From the NCBI GenBank assembly GCA_023548195.1, contig JAJHZJ010000252.1, forward strand, positions 5,764,242 through 5,828,241: 64,000 bases of DNA. Direction: 5' to 3'. Positions 46,501-58,975 of this stretch are shown one piece after another. The position numbers and the translations under genes were made by a program. The notes below the pieces were generated by a model, which saw only the letters and a list, made by a program, of their open reading frames with translations, had not been told where the DNA came from and searched no databases. The stretch's first letter is position 1; each line of letters begins with the position of its first letter. This stretch comes from Bettongia penicillata ogilbyi (taxonomy: Eukaryota; Chordata; Mammalia; Diprotodontia; Potoroidae).

Positions 46501-47394
46501 GATGATTTCACAAGTGTGGGGGGAGGAAGATAGATCTTTCATAAAATAGAATCATCTGAATCATTCTTGTGCCCAAACAAAAAACAAAAATAGATGAGCA
46601 TAGTATTCAGCTTATGAACACTTCAAACCAGGAATAAAAGAATGATAAGTATACTTATCAAAAAAAGACTAAGCAACTAAATTAATTCTTTCCAAATTCT
46701 AGGCTATTTTCTTTTAATTGGGTCAAAGGATGAAAGACAAAATAAGAAAGAGAAAAGAAAGAGCAAAAAGGGATTAAAAAGGACATAAAGTGATAAACAT
46801 TTTAAGAGATCTTAAAGCATTGAGAAAGGAAGTAGAAAGAAATGGATTAATATTTCACTGAATCAATTCCACATTCCTCTATAAATGAATCCTTTTCATG
46901 GGTGGTAGAAGTGGGATAGTGAGAAGACATTTAATGTGGAAAAGGTGGAGCAAGAGCCAGAAGGAAGATAGGGATACACCTTCACCCAATATTGATGTAG
47001 GCAAAGAAGAAAGAATAATTTATTGATTCTCAATAAGTTGGGAACAAGCATGAGAAAATAAGGAAAGATCAATAGAGAGAAATGTCTGAGATGGAGGTGA
47101 TAATGGAAAGGGTTAAAGAATGTTCCTACAAAGCAGGTATGGTAAAAGATAGAAGCATGATAATGAGTTTTTCTAGGGAGAATGTACATCAACCTGCTTT
47201 GAATTTTTGACATAAAAAATGATAAGTTAGCCCAAGATACTGTTATAGTTAACACTGAAAATGCCATTGCCTATATTCATGCTGGATGCTACGTAAGAGA
47301 ATATGAATCGCAAACTGATTTTTAAGGTCAGAAGAAACCTTAGAAACAATCTGGAAATATGATCACTGGTTTTTCGCTCAAAGGAATCTTAGAG
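46501..47394. other. Intronic, nothing recognised
   Basis: A-rich sequence. A minus-strand open frame at 46896-47267 is hydrophobic noise without family motifs. Confidence 0.45.
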
Positions 47395-47567
47395 TTATAG
47401 GCACTTCATTTTATAAATGGGAAACCTGAGGTTCATAATGGTTAAGTGACTAATCCAAGGTTATACTCCCTAGGAGATTCATATCAATGACATGAAAGGA
47501 GTCCTCTGAAGTCCTCCATCCCATACACTACCAGACACATACTTTGTTCCATAGAAATTTCAATCGA

Positions 47568-47609
<42 letters not shown>

Positions 47610-47780
47610 ACATACACACATGACTGGTATTCAGGAATAGCTAAGATCTGCTTTACTTGTGTTTTCTTATTTGACGCTTACAACCAGCCTTGTGAAATAA
47701 TACTCCCACTTTATAGCTGAGGAAATTTAAGCTGAGGTAAAATGACTTGCCCAGAGTCACACAGCTAATACAAAAAGTGA
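47395..47780 (-). repeat. Two MIR fragments around a (CA)n run
   Basis: MIR pieces at 47395-47475 ('aatggttaagtgactaatcc') and 47640-47780 ('atgacttgcccagagtcaca'). A (CA)n array sits at 47571-47622. Confidence 0.75.
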
Positions 47781-48359
47781 TTATTTTCTCATTACATTAA
47801 CAAGCAATTTATATATATGGGATCCAAAGATCCTCTCTTTTTGCTTGCAGATTCAAAGTCCATTTTCTCAAGGACATTTCTGACTTTGCCCTAAAATTCA
47901 CCCCACCCAGACCATCTTCTCTGGGTAGAATTCTTACTATAATCCTACCATGCCTCAACTCAGCTAGGACCAGAGGGGAATAGTTTCTTTTATACAGATT
48001 GCTGGAGGTGGAATGATCTGGGAGAGGGCTGACTTGATGTACCCCAGCCCCTCATTAGCAAAAGCCCACCTTCAATTACAATATTCATTCTCTGTTAACC
48101 AATCAGAGTTGATTTTCATCCTTAGGGACATCCCCTTTTCCAAAGATACTTAAACAATCAGAAACCTCCATGTGGGGTCTTTGGTTACTGACCTCAATTT
48201 ATTGATTATTAGCTAGTCTAATTAATAAGCTGATTATTAATTACTCAGAAACTCTCTTTCTTAGATTTTTCTTTTATCTCAATAGTAAGTAGAGGCAGAA
48301 TTAAAATTTAGGTTTTCCTGACTGTGCCTCTAATTAGTATTAGGATAACAAAATTCTCA
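47781..48359. other. Intronic, nothing recognised
   Basis: No exon or clear repeat. 'ccagcccctcattagcaaaa' and nearby motifs belong to no family I can name. Confidence 0.4.
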
Positions 48360-48540
48360 TCTAGGCAGCACAGTGGAAAGAGCGCTAAGCCTGGAGTCAG
48401 GTAGACTTATCTTTGTAAGTTCAAATATGGTCTCAGACACTTACTAGTTGTGTGACCCTGGGTAAGTCACTTAACCCTGTTAGCCTCACTTTCCTCATCT
48501 GTCAAATAAACTGGAGAAGGAAATAGCAAACTACTCCTAG
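48360..48540 (+). repeat. RTE-tailed SINE directly abutting an RTE LINE
   Basis: 'ggcagcacagtggaaagagc', 'gtgtgaccctgggtaagtca', 'ggagaaggaaatagcaaact'. It runs straight into LINE sequence at about 48540. Confidence 0.85.
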
Positions 48541-49785
48541 TGGAGCCGATGGAATTCTGGATGAGCTCTTTAAAATCCTAAAAGATGCTGCTGCTAAAGT
48601 GCTGCACTCAGAAAAGTACTCAGGAAATTTGGAAAACTCAACAAAATGAGTCAATAGATTAGAAAAGATCATCTTTATGTCCCAATCCAAATAAGGACAA
48701 TGCCAAGAAATATTCAAATTACCAAACAATCAAGCCCATTTCGCATGCCATCAAGATTATACTTAAGATTCTTCAAGCTAGGTTGCAGCACTATATAAAT
48801 GGAGAATTGTCAGAAGAGCAGGTTGGTTTTTGAAGAGTCAGAGGAACCAGAAACCAAATTGCCAGCATTTGTTGGATTATGCAGAAAGCAAGGGAATTCC
48901 AGGAAAAAAAAATCTGCCTTTGCTTCATTTACTGCACTAAAATCTTTGACTGAATAGATCACAATGAAACATGGCAAGTCATCAAAAAAGAGTACCAGAT
49001 CATCTTTCTTGTCTCTTGAGAAATCTACATGTAGAACTAGAAGCAAAGGTTAGAACTGAACACAGACCAACTGACTGATTTAAGAGAGCCTCTTGATGAG
49101 GGTGAAATGGGAAAGTGTAAAAGCTGGCTTGAAGCTTCACATCAAAAAAACTGAGATCTAACTAAAATTAACATTTCCTGGCAAAAAGGAGGGAAAGAAA
49201 ATGGTAGCAGTGTCAAATAGATCGTTCTTGGGCTCAAAGATCATTGCAGACAGTGGCTGCAGCCATGAAATTAAAAGATGCTTACTCCTTGGAAGGTAAG
49301 CTATGACAAATATGTATACTATGCAAAAAACCAGAGACACTACCTTGCTGACAGAGGTCTATATAATCAAAGCCGTGGTTTTTCCAGTAGCAATGCATGG
49401 CTGTGAGAGTTGGACTATAAGGAAAACTGAGCACTGCAAAACTGACACTTTCTGCTTGGGGTGCTAGATAAGACTTTTGAGAGCCCATTGGACTTCCAGG
49501 CTATTAACTGGAGTGACAAATACTAAAGCTAAAGCTTAAATACTTTGGTCACATAATGAGAAGATGGGACTCATTGGAAAAGTGCCTGCTGTTGAGAAAG
49601 ATTGAAGGCAAAAGGAAAAAGGGACAATAAAGAATGGGAGGGATAGACAGTGTCATGGAAACAATGAATATGAATTTGAACAGACTTTGAGAGAAAGTGG
49701 AAGACAGAATAGCCTGATGTGCTATGGTCCACAGGTCACGAAGAGCCAGATACGACTGAATGAACAGCAACAAAATAAAATCCTC
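48541..49785 (+). mobile_element. RTE/BovB-type LINE fragment (reverse transcriptase region and 3' end)
   Basis: The conceptual translation, with many stops and shifts, keeps RTE landmarks in order: 'ELFKILKDAAAKVLHS', 'FLGSKIIADSGCSHEIKRC', 'AVVFPVAMHGCESWTI' and the end 'RSRRARYD*MN'. The catalytic 'YADD' region has been deleted between about 49040 and 49190, where the copy jumps from the pre-catalytic to the post-catalytic part. The 3' end 'cacgaagagccagatacgac' matches the tails of the SINEs listed here. Confidence 0.88.
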
Positions 49786-51221
49786 AAATAGAATAAAAAT
49801 GTCTGTGATGGTTCAAAGCGAAAACAATGTGTTTCCTGGCAAGAATGAAGCTGACGTAATATACTTTGATTAATCTGAACTCAAATTGTCAGAACCAGGA
49901 GTAGACACCACATGTGGTCTTCTAGGTCCTTGGATGCGACCTTTTGACTGGGTCTTCTTATTAAGGAAATTTGTTCTATAAAGTTTGTATTCATCAAAGG
50001 ACCACACTTGAGGACCCAGAGGGCCTTATCCTCAGAAGCATCCAGTAGCCCTGTTCAAAAAAAGTGGAGTTTTTTTCCTAAAAAGAAGACACAAATGAGA
50101 AAACAATCTGATAGGAGGTATTCATTCAAACAAACAAAACCCTTGTATGGCTTGCATTGAAGTTTGTATCCATTTGACCTAATTTCTTGCAATAGTTTTT
50201 TGGAGTTCCAAAGTGCCATTCAGTAAGAAAAAAAATCACTTCACTAAATAGTATCATTGAGACCTGAACAAATTCTCAAAGGATAGCCATCTAATATATG
50301 TCTTAATTAAGGCTATTCCCAAGCTCAATAATAACTGCTAACCCAAACAATCATAATTCCACTTTTTAAAATCACTTTTAGAAATACTTTTAAATATGAC
50401 AAATTAGTTCCTTTTCCATTCTCTTCCTCATCATAAGTCAACATTTTCCTTACTTGCCCTTGGGATTCAAGCTGCTGGATAGTCTAACAATCACCCTGGA
50501 GCACATTTGTAAATGATGAAGATATCTGCAGGCCCACAGTGTACGAGGTAGCCCAAAGTTCAAGGACCTGAAACCCAGGAGGCTAAGAGTGTAGATGAAA
50601 ACATTTTCAATCTTCCTTTCTCTAGCAGCACAGCAAGTGCCAAACTTACCCTTTAAAAATGCTTTGAATTTTCTTTCCACCTTTTCCCTGCCCACTGCCT
50701 CCAAATAAGTAATAGGTCTCTCGTGGCATGATTAGAAATGCTACAAATAACTTCTAATTGGAAATAAGCATTCTAAAATAATAAGAATAAGCTTCTCTCT
50801 GGATATAGCCGATTCAATTTTCTAACTTTTCTCTTTGGTATTTCTGGATGCAGAAAATCTGCCAGATCAGCCTGGGCAAAAAGAGGATGAGGAAAATTAA
50901 CAAATAGATGCCACCTTCCATATTTGTGTATCTCCAGTTGTCTCCCTGGCACCCACTTCCCTGGCATCTTGGAACTCCTTTGCCAGGTGATGGTAGACAA
51001 AATTAAGAATGTTATGATTAGCAACTGATATTCCTAGGAAACTTGCCTGATACAGTCATGGTTGTGAGGCAGAACCAGAATCTATGACACAGGCTTTGTG
51101 AGTATAGAAAAGTTATGGGTCCTAACGTTCAGAGCTTTTTACTCAAAAATGGGGAAAATTCCAAACACAGAAAAATTTTTTTACATACTTCGGTGCTTAG
51201 GACAAAATGTTTTCTTTTTCT
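49786..51221. other. Intronic, nothing recognised
   Basis: About 1.4 kb without clear repeat similarity, exon or RNA gene. Confidence 0.45.
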
Positions 51222-51440
51222 GTCTGATTCTGTGACCTCTTTGAGGTTTTCTTGGCAAAGATACTGGAGTGTTTTGTCACTTCCTTCTCCAGCTCATTTT
51301 ACAGGTGAGGAAACTGAGTCAAACAGGGTTATGTGATTTGCCCAGAGTCACACAGCTAGTAATGTTTGAGGTCAGATTTAAGTCACAACTTCCTGACTCC
51401 AGGACAGATGCTTTATCCACTGTGCTACCTAGGGGCCCAC
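51222..51440 (-). repeat. RTE-tailed SINE
   Basis: 'gcaaagatactggagtgttt', 'gtgatttgcccagagtcaca', 'atccactgtgctacctaggg'. Confidence 0.88.
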
Positions 51441-51689
51441 AATGATCCTTAAAGAAAGAGTTCTCTAAATATTATTGATGTTTTGATCAATTAATCTGTA
51501 GTGAGAGAAAAGGAGATTAGAAGATGAGCCTACAATGTGTTTACTGAAATAACTGTTTATTTGATACAGCCTACAGACCATCAATCAAGGCAAAAATTTA
51601 GTCATCCATGACCACTGGACATTTTGAAGTTGTCCATGATCTCTAATTTTCATTTAACTAGAAATTCTATACAGAGTACACTTAGATCC

Positions 51690-51870
51690 TAGTGAATGAT
51701 CTTATTTTATTTTCACAAGACTCTGCAAGGAATTAAGAGCAATTATCACAATCCCCATTTTATAGATTAGAAAACCAAGGCACACAGAGATTTTAATAAT
51801 TTGCCTATGGTTATGAAATAATTTAGTTGCAAAGTTAGAATTAGAATCCAAATCTCTTAATCCCTAAACA
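51690..51870 (-). repeat. MIR/THER1-type CORE-SINE
   Basis: 'ccccattttatagattagaa', 'taatttgcctatggttatga'; strongly diverged. Confidence 0.65.
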
Positions 51871-53478
51871 AATCTTCCCTCAAAAATGTAGTAGGAGGTG
51901 GAGGGTGGGGTATCAGCTAAAACACACCAGACTTAGGGTTCAAGAAAAGATGGATCTTTCACAGACTTGACATAATTTACATCCTATTATATTGTAATTT
52001 TGATTAAATTCTATACAGCATTGCATTAGTTTATGATTATATATAGCTATTCACTATTCACTGCAGATAACATAGGGAGTTCTAAAACTCTTGAAGCTTT
52101 CTTGGCCCTAGAATTGTTTAATTTGGTCTTAAACACCAGTTGGCTCACTAGAGAATGTAGGAGAAAATAGTCAGCTCAGCCAAATAATTCTATAGCCTTT
52201 CTCATCACTCCTCAATTTCTCCCTGTATTGCTAAGCCATAAAATGACTCACTCATGGAGGATCAAATTATGTAGGGACATTTCCCACCAGAACTTTCCTT
52301 AATGTCCTTCCTGCTGTATTGACCTCACCAGGGCTCATCTCCAGTTCTGACTCTTTGGAGCTTGGGTAATGAGATTCCTAGAAGAGATTCTCCAAAGGTC
52401 TGACCCGATGTTGCAATGCTGTAGTCACTCAGAGAACTCCAACTATGCGTCACAGCATCAGCCCTGGAGGGATATTGCTTTGTGTTGCAGCTTTAGCTGG
52501 GACAGAAGGCACTGTTCCATAATCAGAGAAGATCTTTTTGAAAGTATTTGACAAGCCAAATGAGTAGGAACAGCAGGAGATCTTTTTTCAGGCTTGGCTA
52601 GTCCTTAGTACTATTTCATTAAGAATCACATCAGATGAGTAAATTATACCTATTCAGGTAGGAAAAACAAGAAACATGGACAGCCTGCTGTCAGCAAAGG
52701 AATTTTTTAAAGATTTGTCTATAGCATCAGTCATCTTTGAATATATATTCTCTAACATTTCTTGCACACCAACTATTTCATTAATTATGTTATGTCTTAG
52801 GGTAAGCTGAGAGAATTTCACTTTCTTTTTTTTTTTTTTTTACCAGCAGGAAAATATAGGATTCCCTGGTTCATAGGTCAGAAAACTGTCACAGACAAAA
52901 TGAATTATGGTTTCAGCAAATGGTTTTGACAGAATTCTTCATGATATTCTTGTGGACAAAGCAAAGATGTGTGGGTGAGATTTACTGACATAATTTATAG
53001 TTTACTACATTATGATTTAGATTAGATCCTATCCAATATTCAGCTAACTAGATAATCCTTCCCAAAAGAGTTTTTTTTAATTTCATTTAATGTTGTATTC
53101 TAAAATTAAACACCAAAAAGGGAGCATTTTTATATATAAAACCTAACACAACAAAAAGATCATATGGAGAACAGCAAATCTCTCTTTCATACTGCTCTTT
53201 TTAAAAAAGCCTTTAATAATTTCCATATAGTACTTTCAAAACTGTCCTACTTATCTCTACTTCCTAAAGAATTTTCTTCTGTTCCTTTATGTGTATTAAA
53301 AAAATTTCTCATAATATTTTCTAGTATATCTATTGCTCATCCCTCCCTCCCCTTCCAATGCCCTCATCAACTAAAAATTTAGAGAGGGAAGTAGTTTGCC
53401 AAAAATGAACTTAGTCAAGTAAAAAGAATCCACACAGTGGTCTGTAATGTTAATGTAATATTAATGGGTGGGAGGAAG
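51871..53478. other. Intronic, nothing recognised
   Basis: Low-GC sequence with a T17 run near 52828-52844. No exon or repeat family identified. Confidence 0.45.
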
Positions 53479-53960
53479 AGTTAAAGATCTTCCCTGCCCA
53501 TTAATAGACCTCAGACACCTTTTGTTAATTTCTAATGAGGCACTGAGGGTTGTACCCTCCAACCCTGAAAAGAGTATATATACTCTAAGGTGAGATATAG
53601 CTTTGGGGTTTGTTTTTTGGAAGAAGGTTCTTGTGCCAGATGAGACTCTAAGCAGCCACTAAGGAGCCCTCCAGTTTTGAAAACCCAGATTTGGTGCTTC
53701 TCTCTCTGGTAATCATGTATATATTGTCTATGGTCAGACAGTTGGTAGCCCTATCTGTTGGTCTTTCAGTTTGTAATTTCTGTTTGCATTTTCTCTGGAG
53801 TTCAAAGTGCTGACATGTTCCCCTGAACTAAGTGAATGATATATGTATTTGGTTAAAGTGATTGTTGACCCCCTCAAAAGTTACTTTCCCTTTAAAAATG
53901 CAGATCTAAGAACCTCTGATAGCAGGCCCTCCTGTGTATACTGGGGTCCTTGCTGTTGCA
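53479..53960 (+). mobile_element. Solo LTR, family 1, copy 2 (antisense to XK)
   Basis: It opens 'agttaaagatcttccctgcc' and closes 'ccttgctgttgca'. A TATA-like 'gagtatatatactctaagg' lies about 100 bp in. It is colinear with copy 1 over the whole length. Confidence 0.75.
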
Positions 53961-54409
53961 TGATCCTGTCCAAAAATGCTTGACTTTCTGTACCTTGATT
54001 CTATATAACATTTCTATCAGTAGATTACTTAGGAATATGCTTAATCTTTTCCTTCCTTTTACCCCTCCATCCCTGCTTTTGACTAATAGATTATCAGTCT
54101 AAGAGACCTTTTACATGAGGTACCAAAGCCCTATCTTTTTCAAAACTATAAAATAACCTGGAGACATAGGCAAATTTATAGAAGTCATGAACTGGGATCA
54201 GAGTTAATACAACAGATGATAGAGCATCTTGCCCTGATGTTGATGGCTGCTGATTAATCAGGATAGTGATTGTTGAAGGTTGGGGTGGCTATGGAAATTT
54301 CTTAAAATAAGACAACAATGAAATTTGTGGCACAGATGAACTATTCCTTTCATTTAAACATTTAGAGGCCATTGGAGGGTTATTAATTGGCCTGATTTCA
54401 ATATTTTAT

Positions 54410-54800
54410 CTCAGAGGAGAGGAAGGCCTGAGGAAAGGGAGAGAGGCTGAATGACTGGTCAGTCAGTGGAACAGTCGGAACACACAACATTTATTGATTA
54501 AGTTCACCGTCTTATATGAGCACAGTTCATGGCACCACCGAAAAAAATTACAATAGTAACATTACAGATGACTGATCAAAGATCACCATATCAGATATAA
54601 TAAATAATAATGGAAAAAGTTTGGAATATTGTGAGAATGTGACACAGAGGCATGATGTGAGCACATGCTATTGGAAAAAAAAATGATGCCAATAGATAAA
54701 CTTACTTGATACAAGGTTGCCACAAGCTTTCAATTAGTTTTTTTACAAAAAAAAAAGCAACATCTGTGAAGCACAGTAAAAGTTTTGTTGTAATGAAACA
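54410..54800 (+). mobile_element. Tigger-type (Tc1/mariner) DNA transposon fragment
   Basis: 'gaggaaggcctgaggaaagg', 'acaacatttattgattaagt', 'gttcatggcaccacc', 'gatgccaatagataaactta', 'caaggttgccacaagctttc' and 'gtgaagcacagtaaaa' follow the Tigger1 3' region in order. Confidence 0.82.
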
Positions 54801-54834
54801 AAGTATCCTTATAAGAATACTAACATTAACAATA

Positions 54835-55025
54835 AGAACAGCTAACATTGATACATTGTTTACTATGTGCCAGGCACTTAGCTAAGCACTTTATAATTAT
54901 CATCTCGTTTGATGCTCACAACAACCCTGGGAGGTGGGCGCTGTTATCATCCTCATTTTACAGATGAGGAAACTGAGGCAATCAGATTAAGTGACTTGTC
55001 CAGAATCACATAGTAGGGAGTTCAT
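54835..55025 (-). repeat. MIR/THER1-type CORE-SINE
   Basis: 'ctatgtgccaggcacttagc', 'gatgctcacaacaaccctgg', 'gattaagtgacttgtccaga'. Confidence 0.88.
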
Positions 55026-56029
55026 AAATGCTTAAATTTAATTATGAGAAGTAGAAGGAATCCTGAAGATCAGGTAGTCTATCATTTCATGTATAAATGA
55101 GGAAATTTATGATAAAAAAAATAGACATTAAAGGCAAAGCCCACTCTGGAACTTAGGTCCTTGAACTCCTAGCAAAATAATTCTTTTTAATCCATAAACT
55201 GCAGCATTCACACATAAAAAGGGAAAATTATGTATTTTTAAGTTATCCTGACTTAAGTTATCCTGAATTTTCATAACCAATATTATCAACAAATTAGCAC
55301 TGCAGGCTAAGTGAACTGCATGAAGTCCCTCTACCACTGCCAACAACTTATGGCCTCAAGGTCACAGGTTCTCCCCCTTTGGAATGAATTTAATAAATTC
55401 ATTGAAGATGTTGGGTACAAAAAGAAAAGGCTTCCAACAATAGACTGAGACTAAATGAAATATCTTTAGGAGGGCCTTTCTAAAAGAGATTCTTACAGTC
55501 ATTTAACTGACCTATTGAGATATTGATATGACAATTAAATCCCTGGTACCATTCTTTATCTGGAAGCTTTCAGTGAAGCCAAAGGAGCCTTGTAATAGAA
55601 GGGGAAAAAAAGCTCTTTGGACAGATGGCAACAGAGTCCGGTAAGGAGAAGGAAGCAGGGAAACAAAGCTACCATGTTGTCAAGCCTGCTCTGAATTCCG
55701 AATTGTGTGCCCATTTTCCAGCATAGTGCCTGTTCTGAATAATGAATCACAGAAAAAGAAGTTTAGTTTAAAAAACAAAATTTTAATGAATCCTAAATTG
55801 ATAAGGCCAGAAAATACACTATAATAAACAAAGAGAACTATGTGAATATGTTTTCTTATTTTTCTATAAATAGAAAAAATCTGTTTAGTAACATTGTAGT
55901 TCTGAGAAGCAGGAGGGCCAGTATTCTCGTTCTCATTTGATGGATGAAGGGATGAAGCAAAGCGAAAATGAACAAATGAGTCCCTGCAGTACATTGGAAT
56001 GAGAATTGACTACAGACTCATAGAAGTTC
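55026..56029. other. Intronic, nothing certain
   Basis: A short L2-like scrap ('ccattttccagcatagtgcc') occurs near 55710. No exon. Confidence 0.4.
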
Positions 56030-56150
56030 CAAACCTACCTTCAGTGCTATCTGGTACCTCAGTTTAACCTCCCTAGACTCAGTTTCCCCATCAGTAAAAT
56101 GAAGGGATTACACTCGATGGCCTCTAGGTCTGTGATCCTATGAACTGGTT
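56030..56150 (+). repeat. MIR-like tail fragment
   Basis: 'gactcagtttccccatcagt' then 'gatggcctctaggtctgtga'. Confidence 0.6.
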
Positions 56151-57044
56151 TGCTCATGCTCACTAGTCTGCTCCGAGACTTGAACCCAATTTTCATATTC
56201 TTGACCCAGTAACTTCATTCCTTCTGGACCACTCTGCCTCTGTTGTATGTGATCATAGCAATAGGTCATCAGAACAAGCTGGGTGTAGTCATGCCATTAC
56301 AGAACAGATCGAAATGTTATATTAACACATCCTAATACCACAGAGTCAGGCCAACATGAAAGTCTGACTGTCTTCATTTTTATTATCAGAGTTGAGGATA
56401 GTTTATGGATTATGGGACCAGATTTCAGGTTCTCCAGCTGAGACAATGGGTAATGCAGGGATGAGAAAAAAAGGGCAGGGGGGTAGGGTATAATGAATAC
56501 CAGGCTTTCTTCTAACTTCTTTCTTTCATACTCATTATTTAATATGTTTCAGCCAACAAAGTACTAAATTTCCTATATTTCCGCAAATATAGAAATGTGT
56601 ACAGTAACTATGTTAGCAAAATAAACATGTAAAAATACTTGGTCTTTTCATAAAAAGGTCTCATATAAAAAGCATGCTAATTAAGTATTTTCCCTTTTTT
56701 TTTTTTTTCAAATCTGCTTTGCCCTACTCCCCACCTGTACAGTTACTTTTTGCTTACATCACAGAACTAAAGATCTGATCTTCCTAACACTGGCTGTGTG
56801 ACTTAGGATCTGAAGTTTTCCATTTATCAAAAGAAAATATAGTTTAACACTGTCTCCTAATGACATCACAGGAACACTGTGAGAATAAGTGAAATGTGAG
56901 TCAATTTTGCACTTTCTTGAGTAATCTTGCATTTTGTAACCTACATCTTGTCTCTCTGACAAAAAAGAAAAGACAAAAAAACACCACTTCTTTAGGGTAT
57001 AAATTGTTATACACTTTTTCTGTCTGTGTAGTTCAAAAACAATG
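56151..57044. other. Intronic, nothing certain
   Basis: A T-run lies near 56693-56709, and a short SINE-like 'gctgtgtgacttaggatctg' near 56794. No exon. Confidence 0.4.
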
Positions 57045-57130
57045 TTGATATGTAAATTTCTTGAGGGCAGGAAGAGTTTAATTTTTGTCTTTGTGTGCCT
57101 ATTTTCCAGCATGGTGCCTGGCACATTGGG
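57045..57130 (+). repeat. L2-type 3' tail
   Basis: 'tttcttgagggcaggaagag' and 'cagcatggtgcctggcacat'. Confidence 0.65.
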
Positions 57131-57259
57131 GATTATACTACCTGACCAACTGTTAACATGAAAATTGGTTATATCCACTACACACTTTACAACCATGATT
57201 CAATGTTGTGATAATGTCATTTGCTAGTAAAGACAGAAAATAATTTACCCAGCCAGTTA

Positions 57260-57690
57260 GTCAGTCACTCAAATATTTATTAAGCACCTACTATGTGCCA
57301 GGTACTATGCTAAGTTCTAGGGATATAAAGAAAGATAAAAGACATTTCCTGTCCTGAAATGGTCCACAATCTAATGGGGGAGACAATATGCAAATGACTA
57401 TGTTTATATACAAGATAATTTGGAAATAATCAACAAAAGAAAGACATTAGACATAAGAGGGATGGGGAAAGGTTTCCTATAAACAGAAGGTGCGATTTTT
57501 AGCTGGGATTTAAAGGAAGCCAGGAACGCTGGGAGGAGGAAAGAGGGGGGAAGAATATTCCATGCATGGTGATGCTAGTGAAAATGTCCAGAGTCAAGAG
57601 ACAGAGTGTCTTATTCAAGGAACAGTAAGGAGGCCAGTGTCACTGGATTGCAAAGGATGTGATGGGAAATAGTTTAAGAATACTGTAAAG
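57260..57690 (-). repeat. L2/MIR3-associated long repeat
   Basis: 'attaagcacctactatgtgc', 'gtccacaatctaatggggga', then 'tagctgggatttaaaggaag' and 'ggaacagtaaggaggccagt'. This is the longest copy of this type in the window. Confidence 0.75.
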
Positions 57691-57711
57691 GTAAGAGTTG
57701 CTGTTTCTTCC

Positions 57712-57870
57712 CTTTGTTCTGACATAAGGAAGGTGATGCCATGACTTGCAAAAGGGTTGGATTTAAGTGAGGGAGGCTGTGCAAAGTAACCAGCCTCATT
57801 TTGTCCTTGGGAGCCATCTGGGTCCAGGGACAAGATATAGATCTGGACTACTGGAGATGGCCCCCAAAGG
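57712..57870 (-). repeat. Marsupial SINE, same family as 13055-13265
   Basis: 'gtgatgccatgacttgcaaa', 'agtaaccagcctcattttgt', 'gccatctgggtccagggaca'. Confidence 0.7.
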
Positions 57871-58244
57871 TAGGGGAGGCAGAGGGGGAAGGCAGGAAAG
57901 ACTTTTGAATGCCAAAGAAAGGATTATACTACTTCCCGGTAAACTCAACTTTTTTTTGAATACATGAATTTGCCCTTCTAAGACCTAGAAAAGATTATAT
58001 TAAATCCCATTTGACTAAAGTAACCAAATATTTTATTTTGCAAGCTAACAAAGCATGGAAATGACTGAAAGTTTTTAACACAAAGGACTATCTTATTGCA
58101 TATGAGTGAGACAATTTCAAGGACTGATGAGCCGATTGTAATTGTATAGCCTCAGATATTTTCTAAAGGAATCTGATTTCTTCAGGCACTTTTGTAATTG
58201 ATTTGAATGAAATTTATATATATTGCTACTAATTCAGAACGTAA

Positions 58245-58340
58245 AATAGTGGATTTCCTTGGAATCAGAAAGATCTGAGTTCAAGTATTGCCTTTGAAAC
58301 ATACAACTTGTGTGACCATGAGAAAGTTACTGAACCCTTG
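58245..58340 (+). repeat. SINE fragment
   Basis: 'gtggatttccttggaatcag', 'gatctgagttcaagtattgc', 'cttgtgtgaccatgagaaag'. It abuts the LTR-like unit. Confidence 0.65.
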
Positions 58341-58975
58341 ATAACATTTAATATTATTTTTGGACTTTTAATAAGGGCCAATGCCTGAACTAATCAATCA
58401 GACTGCTTTGCTTTGCTCTAAAAATGCCCTTCCCTGTGTCAGCAACTTCAAAGACCCATTTATGACAGGATGCCTACAAACAGAATGGTGGGATTTTTTC
58501 TTATCTTGATATGCAGAGACAGAGGAAAACCGACATCCTAGGATCTTAATTTCCAACTGACTCTACCTTGTTAATTGTCTTGTCTCACTGAATTTACAAC
58601 TTATACAACTAAGAAAATTCCTTTCTCAAGGTAAAGAGTATTTAAGCCTGGTCATTTTTCTATCAGGCAGTCAGAGGTTTCCTTCTGACTCTATGATCAT
58701 GTAACTGCTAGCTTTAAGGGAATAAACAACATGAATATAGCCTGTTTGCCTCTTGTAACCAAATAGTTTCAGGTCGAAGGTGATGGTGCTGTGACTCAGG
58801 TGGAATTGATGAGCTAGAGAGAACACTCTGCACCTGGCCAAAGCCAAAGACTTAGGCACCTCGGGATTCATTTTCCCTGAAGCCTTAACCTTGACAGAGT
58901 TGCGGTAAGTCTTCCTATTCCCAGTTTCCAAAGGACTCCCACTAGTTTAGTTGACCATCGATAAATTCCCATTAA
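58341..58975 (+). mobile_element. Candidate LTR of an endogenous retrovirus
   Basis: A TATA-like 'gagtatttaagcctgg' at about 58636 is followed some 85 bp later by an AATAAA ('aagggaataaacaacatg'), the spacing of a retroviral U3-R unit. Its first 150 bp recur at 61722-61880. The right boundary is uncertain. Confidence 0.5.

Noticed and set aside
46896..47267. A 123-residue hydrophobic open frame on the minus strand
   Set aside because: No family motifs, no splice-supported context, and it lies within XK intron 2.
56759..57196. A 145-residue open frame on the minus strand
   Set aside because: It overlaps an L2-type tail and shows no protein family signature.
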